DNA of 64,000 bases from JAUILA01 sp050289805 (GTDB lineage Bacteria; Bacteroidota; Bacteroidia; Cytophagales; Cyclobacteriaceae), in the NCBI GenBank assembly GCA_050289805.1, contig JBNKGL010000012.1:1-64000 (forward strand), written 5' to 3'. Position 1 is the first letter of the stretch; each line of letters opens with the position of its first letter. Below, one piece after another: positions 25,274 to 32,784 of this stretch. Made by a program: the position numbers and the translations under genes. Under the pieces are notes generated by a model. It was not told the origin of the DNA. It saw only the letters and a list, made by a program, of their open reading frames with translations, and ran no database searches.

Positions 25274-25301
25274 AAAACCCTGGTTTTTCAACCAGGGTTT
25301 T
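25274..25301 (-). terminator. terminator of the GMC/gluconate-dehydrogenase operon
   Basis: AAAACCCTGGTT (25274-25285) and AACCAGGGTTTT (25290-25301) form a perfect 12-bp stem around a 4-nt loop. On the minus strand it is followed by more Ts. It lies 19 nt after the stop at 25321; the A-tract also gives it a U-tract in the other direction. Confidence 0.85.
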
Positions 25302-25320
25302 AGAGAGAGAAAATAAAATC

Positions 25321-25905
25321 TTACGTTGCCCAGGTTTTTCCACCGGCTTCATCAAGGCTGATACATCCATGATATTCCACAGGTATCGCTTTATATTGAA
25401 GCACTTCCGTTGCACCGGCCTCAGAGGTAAAGAACCCCGTAACCGTTAACTCTTTCACGCGGAAAAAGAAATCAAGGTCTGCAGGCATAGGTTCACCCCT
25501 TTGCGCAAAAGCCTCCTGCATTCTTGTATTATATGCCATGAGGAGTTCCTTCTGATCTTCCGCACTTAGTGAAGTAAAACTTTTCCCATTGTTTTCTTCA
25601 AAGGCCGCCATTCCATCCATAAACCTCATTCGCTCTGATTCAGTAAAGACATCTTTCACCATATCTTCAATAAATTTGGGAACGCCAACTTCCACAGCAC
25701 CCGGAGTCCCGGTTTTTGGGATGATGGTCTGCGACATGGAAGATATCAGTTGTGCCTGGTCTTCAGTAAATAATGCAGGCGTCCATGATAGCTCCGGCTC
25801 AGCCTTACATCCTTGCATAATTCCAGCGATCGTTGAAGCCGAAAGCGCCGTACCCATAACGAGCGCGGTTCTTTTCAATGCTTCCCTTCTGTTCATTCCT
25901 TTCAT
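25321..25905 (-). CDS. gluconate 2-dehydrogenase subunit 3-like, Tat lipoprotein
   Basis: 194 residues of the gluconate_2-dh3 family, the small partner that exports and supports a GMC-type dehydrogenase. The N-terminus MNRREALKRTALVMG is a twin-arginine signal, followed by a lipobox-like GIMQGC with C33. The folded complex would thus be exported and anchored on the outer face of the inner membrane. The gene follows the GMC oxidoreductase by 1 nt, as in classical subunit pairs. No cytochrome subunit is adjacent. Confidence 0.87.
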   Translation of the reverse strand: MKGMNRREALKRTALVMGTALSASTIAGIMQGCKAEPELSWTPALFTEDQAQLISSMSQTIIPKTGTPGAVEVGVPKFIEDMVKDVFTESERMRFMDGMAAFEENNGKSFTSLSAEDQKELLMAYNTRMQEAFAQRGEPMPADLDFFFRVKELTVTGFFTSEAGATEVLQYKAIPVEYHGCISLDEAGGKTWAT

Positions 25906-25906
25906 A

Positions 25907-27607
25907 TCAGAGATTGTTTCTTTTTAATTCATTCACAGCGAAATCTGCTGCTCTCGCTGTTAAAGCCATATAGGTCAGCGACGGATTCTGGCATCCTGCG
26001 GAGGTCATTGCCGCGCCATCGGTCACAAATACATTGGGTACCTCATGCAACTGGTTGTTACCGTTCAGTACCGACGTCTTAGGATCGCGCCCCATGCGAG
26101 CGGTACCCATTTCATGGATTCCCAGACCCGGACCACCAATGCTGTCATAGCCCCGAACGTTTTTGAAACCCGCGCCTTCGAGCATTTCGATCGCAGACTC
26201 CTGCATATCCTTTCGCATGGCCATCTCATTATCCTTGAACTCACAATCGATCACAAAAGTGGGCAAACCAAACTTGTCAAGCTTTTCAGTCGTAAGTGAT
26301 ACCTTGTTTTCATGGTACGGCAGACACTCACCGAATCCTGTTAGTCCCATACCCCATTCACCCGGCGTGGTAACTGCAGCCTTGAGATCCTCTCCGATGC
26401 TCAATTCAGCAACGGCACGCTGCCAGCCGTCGCGGCTTGCACTTCCCTGGTAGCCAAATCCACGAATATAGTCGGTTCGCTGTTCCTTTATATTCCTGAA
26501 CCTTGGGATATAAATTCCATTTGGCCTGCGACCGCTGTAATACCGATCCTGAAATCCGGGGTATTCGCCACGAGCGCCAACGCGGAAGTGGTGATCCATC
26601 AGGTTATGTCCTAATTCCCCGGATGCATTACCCATTCCATCGGGAAAAACATCACTTACCGAATTCTGGAGAATAAAGGTTGATCCCAACGTAGAAGCAC
26701 ACAGGAATACCACTTTGGCATAGAATTCCATGTATTCATTGGTTTCAGCATCCAGAATACGAACACCGGTTGCCCGCTTGTTATCCTTGTCATACAATAC
26801 CTCGGTTACTATTGAATGAGGCCTGAGCGTCATGTTGCCAGTAGCCGCTGCAGCCGGAAGCGTTGAAGACTGTGAGCTGAAGTAAGCGCCGAAAGGACAA
26901 CCTCTTGTACAAAGGTTCCTGTAATTGCACTTGCTGCGGCCATTATGATTCTGGGTGAGATTCGCCGAGCGGCCGATCGTCATGATCCTGTCGGTATACC
27001 TCTTTGATATACTGTCACGTAAATGCTCCTCCACGCAGTTCATTTCCATCGGAGGCAGAAAGTTACCATCCGGCAATTGCGGAAGGCCTTCTTTTTTACC
27101 ATTCACCCCTATAAATGATTCCACATAATCATACCAGGGAGCAATATCCTTGTAGCGGATAGGCCAGTCCACCGCTATTCCATCTTTCAGGTTTGCTTCA
27201 AAATCTATATCACTGAGGCGATAACTTTGCCGTCCCCACATAAGCGACCTTCCACCTACATGATATCCCCGGATCCAGTCGAAGCGCTTTACTTCTGTAT
27301 ACGGATGTTCGGTATCCTTCAGCCAAAAATGCTTGGTTGATTGCCTTACTGTATATCCTGTGCGATTCTGAACGTAGTAGTCCTTTTCCTCTTCCGCAGT
27401 GAGCCGGTCATTATATGGTAATTCCCACGGATTTAAATTCATAGTGGGATAATCCTTCAGATGTTCCACCATTCTCCCGCGCTCCAGGACGAGAGTCTTT
27501 AATCCTTTTTCCGTTAGTTCTTTAGCGGCCCACCCTCCACTGATCCCGGTCCCTACCACAATCGCATCATAAGTGTTCTGCTGCTTTGCCTTCGTATTTA
27601 AATTCAT
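25907..27607 (-). CDS. GMC-family FAD oxidoreductase (gluconate/sugar dehydrogenase large subunit type)
   Basis: 566 residues. The FAD dinucleotide fold is at the N-terminus (AIVVGTGISGGWAAKELTEK, then VLERGR), and the GMC C-terminal domain carries GLGIHEMGTARMG and NPSLTYMALTARAAD. A Cys-rich CNYRNLCTRGCPFG stretch is typical of the choline/gluconate dehydrogenase-like subgroup. There is no signal of its own; export probably piggy-backs on the Tat-signalled small subunit encoded 1 nt downstream. Likely oxidises a sugar, sugar acid or polyol in the periplasm. Confidence 0.9.
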   Translation of the reverse strand: MNLNTKAKQQNTYDAIVVGTGISGGWAAKELTEKGLKTLVLERGRMVEHLKDYPTMNLNPWELPYNDRLTAEEEKDYYVQNRTGYTVRQSTKHFWLKDTEHPYTEVKRFDWIRGYHVGGRSLMWGRQSYRLSDIDFEANLKDGIAVDWPIRYKDIAPWYDYVESFIGVNGKKEGLPQLPDGNFLPPMEMNCVEEHLRDSISKRYTDRIMTIGRSANLTQNHNGRSKCNYRNLCTRGCPFGAYFSSQSSTLPAAAATGNMTLRPHSIVTEVLYDKDNKRATGVRILDAETNEYMEFYAKVVFLCASTLGSTFILQNSVSDVFPDGMGNASGELGHNLMDHHFRVGARGEYPGFQDRYYSGRRPNGIYIPRFRNIKEQRTDYIRGFGYQGSASRDGWQRAVAELSIGEDLKAAVTTPGEWGMGLTGFGECLPYHENKVSLTTEKLDKFGLPTFVIDCEFKDNEMAMRKDMQESAIEMLEGAGFKNVRGYDSIGGPGLGIHEMGTARMGRDPKTSVLNGNNQLHEVPNVFVTDGAAMTSAGCQNPSLTYMALTARAADFAVNELKRNNL

Positions 27608-27690
27608 AATTTCAAAAATGATCTGAAAAATTAACAGATTTTTAGCAAAGCGGTTCTATTTACGATGGGGTTTTGAAATTTTTTTCAATT

Positions 27691-27726
27691 AAACTAAGTT
27701 TTTAGTTTGACAACTAATTTTTTAGT
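27691..27726. promoter_or_regulatory. double dyad operator, probably for the BlaI-type repressor
   Basis: AAACTAA-GTTT-TTAGTTT (27691-27708) and ACTAA-TTTT-TTAGT (27713-27726) are two perfect dyads sharing ACTAA-N4-TTAGT. Their centres are 20 bp apart, about two helical turns. The first ends on the -33 box; the second sits in the -33/-7 spacer. Confidence 0.7.
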
Positions 27727-27736
27727 CATATATTTG
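27706..27736 (+). promoter_or_regulatory. consensus Bacteroidota promoter TTTG-N19-TATATTTG
   Basis: TTTG at 27706-27709, exactly 19 nt, then TATATTTG at 27729-27736. This is the textbook housekeeping-sigma promoter of the phylum. Transcription would start near 27741, giving a leader of about 16 nt before the ATG at 27757. Confidence 0.85.
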
Positions 27737-27756
27737 AACCAAGCTAATTCAGAACT

Positions 27757-28134
27757 ATGAAAGAACTCACAAAAGCGGAAGAACAGGTGATGCAGATCCT
27801 ATGGCAGCTGAATAAGGCATTTGTCAAGGAGATCATCTCCGAAATGCCGGAACCCAAGCCTGCATATAATACTGTATCCACCATCATTCGCATATTGGAA
27901 CAGAAAGGTTTTGTAGATCACGAGGCCTTTGGTAAAACGTACCAGTATTTCCCGATTGTTGAAAAGGATGATTACAGTCAGTTCTACCTTAACAATTTTC
28001 TGAAAGGATATTTCAGTGGTTCCTTTGAACGTCTTGTGTCCTTTTTTGCGAAAGAAAATGAACTGGGCATGAAGGAAGTTGATGAGCTCATGAAACATGT
28101 AAAGAAAAACTTGAAGGAAGGCGAAAATGAATAA
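27757..28134 (+). CDS. BlaI/MecI/CopY-type transcriptional repressor
   Basis: 125 residues with the N-terminal winged helix of the penicillinase-repressor family: LTKAEEQVMQILWQLNKAFVK, then AYNTVSTIIRILEQKGFVDH containing the recognition helix, then the wing with YQYFPIV. A C-terminal helical dimerisation region follows. Repressors of this family are inactivated when the partner M56 sensor triggers cleavage. It overlaps that sensor gene by 8 nt, and two dyads overlap its own promoter, so autorepression is expected. Confidence 0.92.
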   Translation: MKELTKAEEQVMQILWQLNKAFVKEIISEMPEPKPAYNTVSTIIRILEQKGFVDHEAFGKTYQYFPIVEKDDYSQFYLNNFLKGYFSGSFERLVSFFAKENELGMKEVDELMKHVKKNLKEGENE

Positions 28135-29884
28135 TTACTTACTATATCTTTTTGAAGCGAACTGCACATTACTGCTGCTGGGTCTCTTCTACTATGGTTT
28201 CCTGAAAAATGAAACTGATTTTCGGCGCAAGCGATGGTACCTGATCGGTTCATCACTGTTTGCCCTGATGCTACCCCTGTTTCAATTTGATCTGTTTCCG
28301 GATCAGGGAGAAACCATCAAGGGAATCCAAACGATGATCCTGCCTGAAATCGTGATTGGCGGCGGTGAAATCCAGGAAGCTGAAACAGTCGTATCCGATT
28401 TCTCCTGGGTATCAACACTGTATTGGAGCGGTGTTTGTCTGCTGGGTCTGTGGTTGATGTTCCAACTGGGACAAGTGCTCTGGTTTTTTATGGCAAACAC
28501 CCACAGGATGGACAGAAAGGGCAATTACATTGTCATTCAAACGAATGGCACCCTCCCTACCTTTTCTTTCTTCAACCTGCTATTCCTTGATAATTCGGTT
28601 GAACTGACAAATGAGGAGGAAGATAAAATTGTAGCTCACGAACTGGCGCACATACGTCAAATGCATTCCATTGATATTCTGTTCCTGGAAGCGGTCAAGA
28701 TATTCTTCTGGTTCAATCCGGTCACATGGTATAACCGCAGGGAAATTCAGGAGCTTCATGAATACCTGGCCGACGATGTCATACTTAAAGAGACAACACC
28801 TGAAGATTATTCAGACCTGCTGGCACGCATGGCCCTCAATAAAGCACACTTGTCCATCGGACATCACTTTAATAAATCAAAAACTCTAAAACGGATAAAT
28901 ATGATGAACACAACAAAAACTCAAATTAAAAAATGGAAATGGGCGTCACTCGCCCCGCTGGTTGCGATAATCCTTATTGCTTTCAGCTGCAATGATGAAG
29001 CCATGAATGATCTTCAAACGGTCGTCGAAGGTTCTGCAATGGCTATTGAAATTCCTGAAAATATCCAGATCGAAATGGATAAGCTTAAAGAAAAATATCC
29101 TAATGCTGAATTTGAATATCTTGAAACCAGTGCGGATAATGAAGAAGAACTGGCACGTCTCAAGTCGATGGATCCTAACACTATTGCATTGGTCGATGTA
29201 AATAAGGAGGAGAACCGTATCGGAATGATCGTACGTAAAGACGGTGTCATGAACAAGGTCGCTGAAAATACAGGTGATGGAGAGACCTTCCTGGTAGTAG
29301 AACAATCAGCCGAGCCTTTGGGTGGATATCCGGAATTCTACAAGTATATCGCAGAAAACCTGAAATATCCTGCATCTGCCAAAGAGCAGGGCGTTCAGGG
29401 TAAGGTATATATTCAAATGGTCATCGATACCGACGGTTCTGTTACAGATGTGGCAGCTGTAAAAGGAATTGGATATGGATGTGACGAGGAAGCGGTTCGT
29501 GTGATTTCTGAAGCACCTGCATGGCAGCCAGCCGAACAGCGTGGCAAAAAGGTTAAACAAAAGATCGTTGTTCCGATCTCATTTGCGCTTGGCGAAGACA
29601 CGCAGTCACATGGTTCAACAACGCCTCCACCGCCTGCCCCAGGAGAATTAAAGCAGGATTTCTTCAAAATGAAACTTGATGTACAGCGCTCCGGAGACGC
29701 GGTCTACGGGAAGGTATTTGGAGAAGATGGCAAACCACTCACGGGCACGAACGTGGTGATCAAAGGCACAACCAAGGGTACTGTTTGTGACAAAGACGGC
29801 AGCTTCAAAATTAAGCTCGATGATCCTGAGCAGGAACTGGTGTTCAGTTACATCGGATATGAAACCGTGAAACTATCAAAGTAA
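28127..29884 (+). CDS. BlaR1-like M56 metallopeptidase fused to TonB C-terminal and carboxypeptidase-regulatory-like domains
   Basis: 585 residues. About 1-255: membrane-embedded M56 peptidase with helices near the N-terminus and the zinc motif HELAH (H171, E172, H175) plus ELHEYLADD as third-ligand region. About 272-288: another hydrophobic segment ending in IAFSC, a lipobox-like site at C288. About 390-480: TonB C-terminal domain (YPASAKEQGVQGKVYIQMVI). About 510-585: CarboxypepD_reg-like beta-sandwich ending in YIGYETVKLSK. There is no penicillin-binding domain, so the signal is not expected to be a beta-lactam. Co-transcribed with the repressor. Confidence 0.88.
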   Translation: MNNYLLYLFEANCTLLLLGLFYYGFLKNETDFRRKRWYLIGSSLFALMLPLFQFDLFPDQGETIKGIQTMILPEIVIGGGEIQEAETVVSDFSWVSTLYWSGVCLLGLWLMFQLGQVLWFFMANTHRMDRKGNYIVIQTNGTLPTFSFFNLLFLDNSVELTNEEEDKIVAHELAHIRQMHSIDILFLEAVKIFFWFNPVTWYNRREIQELHEYLADDVILKETTPEDYSDLLARMALNKAHLSIGHHFNKSKTLKRINMMNTTKTQIKKWKWASLAPLVAIILIAFSCNDEAMNDLQTVVEGSAMAIEIPENIQIEMDKLKEKYPNAEFEYLETSADNEEELARLKSMDPNTIALVDVNKEENRIGMIVRKDGVMNKVAENTGDGETFLVVEQSAEPLGGYPEFYKYIAENLKYPASAKEQGVQGKVYIQMVIDTDGSVTDVAAVKGIGYGCDEEAVRVISEAPAWQPAEQRGKKVKQKIVVPISFALGEDTQSHGSTTPPPPAPGELKQDFFKMKLDVQRSGDAVYGKVFGEDGKPLTGTNVVIKGTTKGTVCDKDGSFKIKLDDPEQELVFSYIGYETVKLSK

Positions 29885-29919
29885 TTAAGGTCAGAAAACT
29901 TCTAGGTTGAAAACTGAAG

Positions 29920-29950
29920 GAGGCTGTCTCAAAAGGGCAGTCTCTTTTTT
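29920..29950 (+). terminator. terminator of the BlaI-M56 operon
   Basis: GAGGCTG and CAGTCTC pair in a 7-bp stem with one G-T wobble, and six Ts follow. It lies 35 nt after the stop at 29884. Confidence 0.75.
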
Positions 29951-30000
29951 ATTTGTACATTCTGATTACTTCTTGTTCTGTTCGTTAGGTACTGGGTGGG

Positions 30001-30148
30001 GCTGCCTGGAGGGAATCTCATTCTGGTCATAGGTTCCTACCTACGACCCATATGCTCCATGAATATTATGTAGGTCGTAGATGGGAATCTACGACCAGCT
30101 GCCTGGAGGATTCTCATTCTGGTCGTAGGTTCCTGCCTACGACCAGCT
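30001..30148. repeat. block of three family A palindromes in an imperfect tandem
   Basis: Hairpins at 30023-30050 (CTGGTCATAGG...CCTACGACCC), 30073-30096 (GGTCGTAGAT-GGGA-ATCTACGACC) and 30119-30146 (CTGGTCGTAGG-N6-CCTACGACCAG). A flank GCTGCCTGGAGG...CATTCTGGTC is repeated at 30001 and 30099. The stems match the one at 3885-3908. Confidence 0.85.
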
Positions 30149-30171
30149 GCAGTTTTTAACCGGTCTATACT

Positions 30172-31323
30172 TTACCCCTTATTGCCAAAAATCTCCGCGA
30201 GTTTCTGTTGCAATGCGGCACCACGCAGGTTCTTTCCAATGATGCGACCTTCAGGGTCAACAAGAATTGAAAACGGTATACCCGTAATGCCATAGGTTCT
30301 TGCCGCTTCACTGTTCCAATATTTCAAATCAGAAACCTGGGTCCAGTGCAACCCGTCCTCTTCAATGCCCTGCAGCCATTTCTCCCGGGTCCTGTCAAGA
30401 CTTACGCCATAAACTTCGAAACCTTCATCATGGTATTTGTTGTACATGGCTACCACATTTGGATTTTCCATCCGGCACGGCCGGCACCATTGTGCCCAAA
30501 AATCTACAAGCACATAATTACCGCGCAATGAAGAAAGGGGAACAATTTCTCCATCCGGATTCGGAAGCGATATTTCCGGAGCAATGGCGCCTATCGCCAA
30601 TACTTCCATTGCCTTCACATTTTCCACAAACTCCATTGCAATGGGTGAATTTGACATATCTTTCTCTACCCTTGCAGCGTATGATTTCAGATAGTCAAAA
30701 TGCACATCCGGATCAACGAATTGCTTATTCTTCAAGATTTCCACCACTCCGAGGGATGTTTCCATCGTATCGGCGGATTTCAATAACTGACGTTTAAAAA
30801 CACGATCCATTTCCATGTATTGCAACCGGAGTGAATCCATTGCTTCGGCATTATTAGCCTGCTGGGCAGCGACAAATGCTTCATTCAATGTTCTCATTTC
30901 AGGAGATTGCTGAAACCGCTGCACAGCCATCTGAGCTCCCTGAATAAAATCATGATCAGAACTTCCATTGACTTCTGCATACCCCTGAGGTTGCTGACCG
31001 TCTACGTTCACTTCCACATCATCATTGTCGAGAATCAGATTGATCACCTGCCTGCCATAGAAATCAAGTTTATAATACCCCGCAGCAGGCACATTCACGC
31101 GCTCCTCAAAGGTTTTATCGCTATTCAGGCTTATAGTATCCAGTACTTCGGTACCGCCTGACTGGCTAAGGTACCTTGAAAGAATAATGTTTCCATTCGG
31201 CTGCGGGTTCACCACTTTGCCAGACAACGTAATATATGAGCCATTGGCTTCCTGCGAATTAGAATCAGAAGAACAGGAATAAAGAAATGCAACGACTACA
31301 AGTACAATGTTCATTTTTTTCAT
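30172..31323 (-). CDS. TlpA-family thiol-disulfide lipoprotein with DUF4369-like N-terminal domain
   Basis: 383 residues, lipobox SC with C17. Residues about 30-125 form a beta-rich DUF4369-like domain (ITLSGKVVNPQPNGNIILSR), then a helical linker, and about 240-380 a TlpA/AhpC-type thioredoxin fold with CRPC in FWAQWCRPCRMENPN and cis-Pro in TGIPFSILVDPEG. This is the usual thiol-disulfide oxidoreductase layout of Bacteroidota lipoproteins. It starts 6 nt after gatB on the same strand and appears to be the tail of the alaS-gatB run. Confidence 0.88.
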   Translation of the reverse strand: MKKMNIVLVVVAFLYSCSSDSNSQEANGSYITLSGKVVNPQPNGNIILSRYLSQSGGTEVLDTISLNSDKTFEERVNVPAAGYYKLDFYGRQVINLILDNDDVEVNVDGQQPQGYAEVNGSSDHDFIQGAQMAVQRFQQSPEMRTLNEAFVAAQQANNAEAMDSLRLQYMEMDRVFKRQLLKSADTMETSLGVVEILKNKQFVDPDVHFDYLKSYAARVEKDMSNSPIAMEFVENVKAMEVLAIGAIAPEISLPNPDGEIVPLSSLRGNYVLVDFWAQWCRPCRMENPNVVAMYNKYHDEGFEVYGVSLDRTREKWLQGIEEDGLHWTQVSDLKYWNSEAARTYGITGIPFSILVDPEGRIIGKNLRGAALQQKLAEIFGNKG

Positions 31324-31329
31324 ATCGGA

Positions 31330-32784
31330 CTAACCTAGTTTTTTTATTAATAGTTCATTCGCCACCTTCGGATTAACTTTCCCCTTGCCCCGGCGCATTA
31401 TTTCGCCCATGAACATCCCCAGCAATCCTTTCTGACCGCGTTTGTATGCCTCGACTTTATCAGGCAATTCCGACAGAACATCAGAAACGATCATTTCAAT
31501 CTCGTCGCTGTCGGTACTTTGGATTAGATTTAACTCACCGGCAAGAATTTCAGCAGTCTTTTCAGGCTGCTTGAGCATCGCAGAAAACAAATGCTGTGAC
31601 GCCACGGAAAAACTAATCTTTCCGGACTGTACCAAATCAATCAATCCTGCAAGAGCTGTCGGACGCAGCGGAAATTTGTCAATCTGTATTCCGGAATCGT
31701 TAAGGTATGATTTTACAGGTCCCATCACCCAATTTGATGCTGCTTTGAAATGAGGGGTGCTTGCTATTACTTCTTCGAAATACATAGCAATATCCCTGCT
31801 GTCTGTAAGAACCTGCGCATCGTACTCCGGAAGATTGAATTCGCTGATATACTTTTGATACAATTCCCTTGGCAGGCTTGGCATGGCCGAAGCAATGCTG
31901 TCGAGCCATTCTTCTGAAATATACAGTGGACTCAGGTCGGGATCAGGAAAATACCGGTAGTCATTCAACTCTTCCTTGGTGCGCATGCCTGATGTGGTTC
32001 CTGTGGCTGCATCAAATGTGCGTGTTTCCGAAAAAATCGTTCCGCCATTCTCAACTACAGAAACCTGGCGTTCGATTTCGTGTTCAATGGCCCGTTGCAC
32101 ATTCCTGATCGAGTTCATGTTTTTCACTTCAACCTTTTTACCATAGGCTTCCGAATCTTTCGGCATGATGGAAATATTGGCATCACATCGCATAGATCCT
32201 TCCTCCATATTACCATCGCAAATCCCGAGGTACCGCACCATTCGTCGAATTTCGGTAAGAAATGCCGATGCCTGTTCCGGGGAACGAAGGTCTGGTTCGG
32301 TTACGATCTCAATTAACGGAACACCGGAACGGTTGAAATCAACCAGTGTATCCGTTTCTTCAGCCAAATGAATCGACTTGCCCGCATCTTCCTCAATATG
32401 GATGCGGTTCAGGTGAATGAATATATCTTCTTCATCCTTTGGACTGATCAACACTTTTCCACCGACACAGATGGGAGTTCTGTCCTGTGTAATTTGATAA
32501 CCTTTTGGCAGGTCAGGGTAAAAATAATTTTTACGATCGAAAATATTTTCCCTCGTAATCTCACAATTACATGCCAAGCCCATCCGAACCGCATATTCAA
32601 CGACCTTCTTATTCAGCTTTGGCAACGTACCCGGATGACCAAGTGTAATAACACTCACATTTGTATTGGGCAAACTTCCGTATTCGGTGCTGTCGGAATT
32701 ATAGATTTTCGCAGCTGTAAGAAGCTGTGCATGAACCTCCAAACCAATAACAGCCGTATACTTATCTCTCAGGGAAGTTGTCAT
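31330..32784 (-). CDS. gatB: Asp-tRNA(Asn)/Glu-tRNA(Gln) amidotransferase subunit B
   Basis: 484 residues, full length. It is the tRNA-binding kinase subunit of the GatCAB complex, which converts mischarged Glu-tRNA(Gln) to Gln-tRNA(Gln). Family motifs: VIGLEVHAQL at the N-terminus, LPNTNVSVITLGHPGTLPKLN, FDRKNYFYPDLPKGYQI, and the C-terminal YqeY-like tail MGEIMRRGKGKVNPKVANELL. Its start overlaps the alaS stop by 4 nt (ATGA), so translation is coupled. gatA and gatC are not in the window. Confidence 0.97.
   Translation of the reverse strand: MTTSLRDKYTAVIGLEVHAQLLTAAKIYNSDSTEYGSLPNTNVSVITLGHPGTLPKLNKKVVEYAVRMGLACNCEITRENIFDRKNYFYPDLPKGYQITQDRTPICVGGKVLISPKDEEDIFIHLNRIHIEEDAGKSIHLAEETDTLVDFNRSGVPLIEIVTEPDLRSPEQASAFLTEIRRMVRYLGICDGNMEEGSMRCDANISIMPKDSEAYGKKVEVKNMNSIRNVQRAIEHEIERQVSVVENGGTIFSETRTFDAATGTTSGMRTKEELNDYRYFPDPDLSPLYISEEWLDSIASAMPSLPRELYQKYISEFNLPEYDAQVLTDSRDIAMYFEEVIASTPHFKAASNWVMGPVKSYLNDSGIQIDKFPLRPTALAGLIDLVQSGKISFSVASQHLFSAMLKQPEKTAEILAGELNLIQSTDSDEIEMIVSDVLSELPDKVEAYKRGQKGLLGMFMGEIMRRGKGKVNPKVANELLIKKLG

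Larger units (their letters stand above)
24723..25320. other. 598-bp intergenic region with repeats and a gene remnant
   Basis: It holds an inverted pair of REP-like palindromes (24829-24855 and 25094-25119), a GIY-YIG gene remnant between them (24965-25117), and a terminator for the leftward gene (25274-25301). The first 100 bp and 25120-25270 show nothing I recognise. Confidence 0.8.

Noticed and set aside
24723..25320. Whole region considered as an insertion sequence
   Set aside because: No transposase or IS-like terminal repeats with target duplication; only short palindromes and a GIY-YIG fragment.
27757..29884. Beta-lactam resistance regulator (BlaI-BlaR1)
   Set aside because: The sensor has no penicillin-binding domain and there is no beta-lactamase or PBP gene nearby; TonB-fused M56 sensors are widespread in the phylum.
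30001..30148. Repeat block considered as a CRISPR array
   Set aside because: Repeats are palindromes in both orientations with unequal spacing, only three units, and no cas genes nearby.
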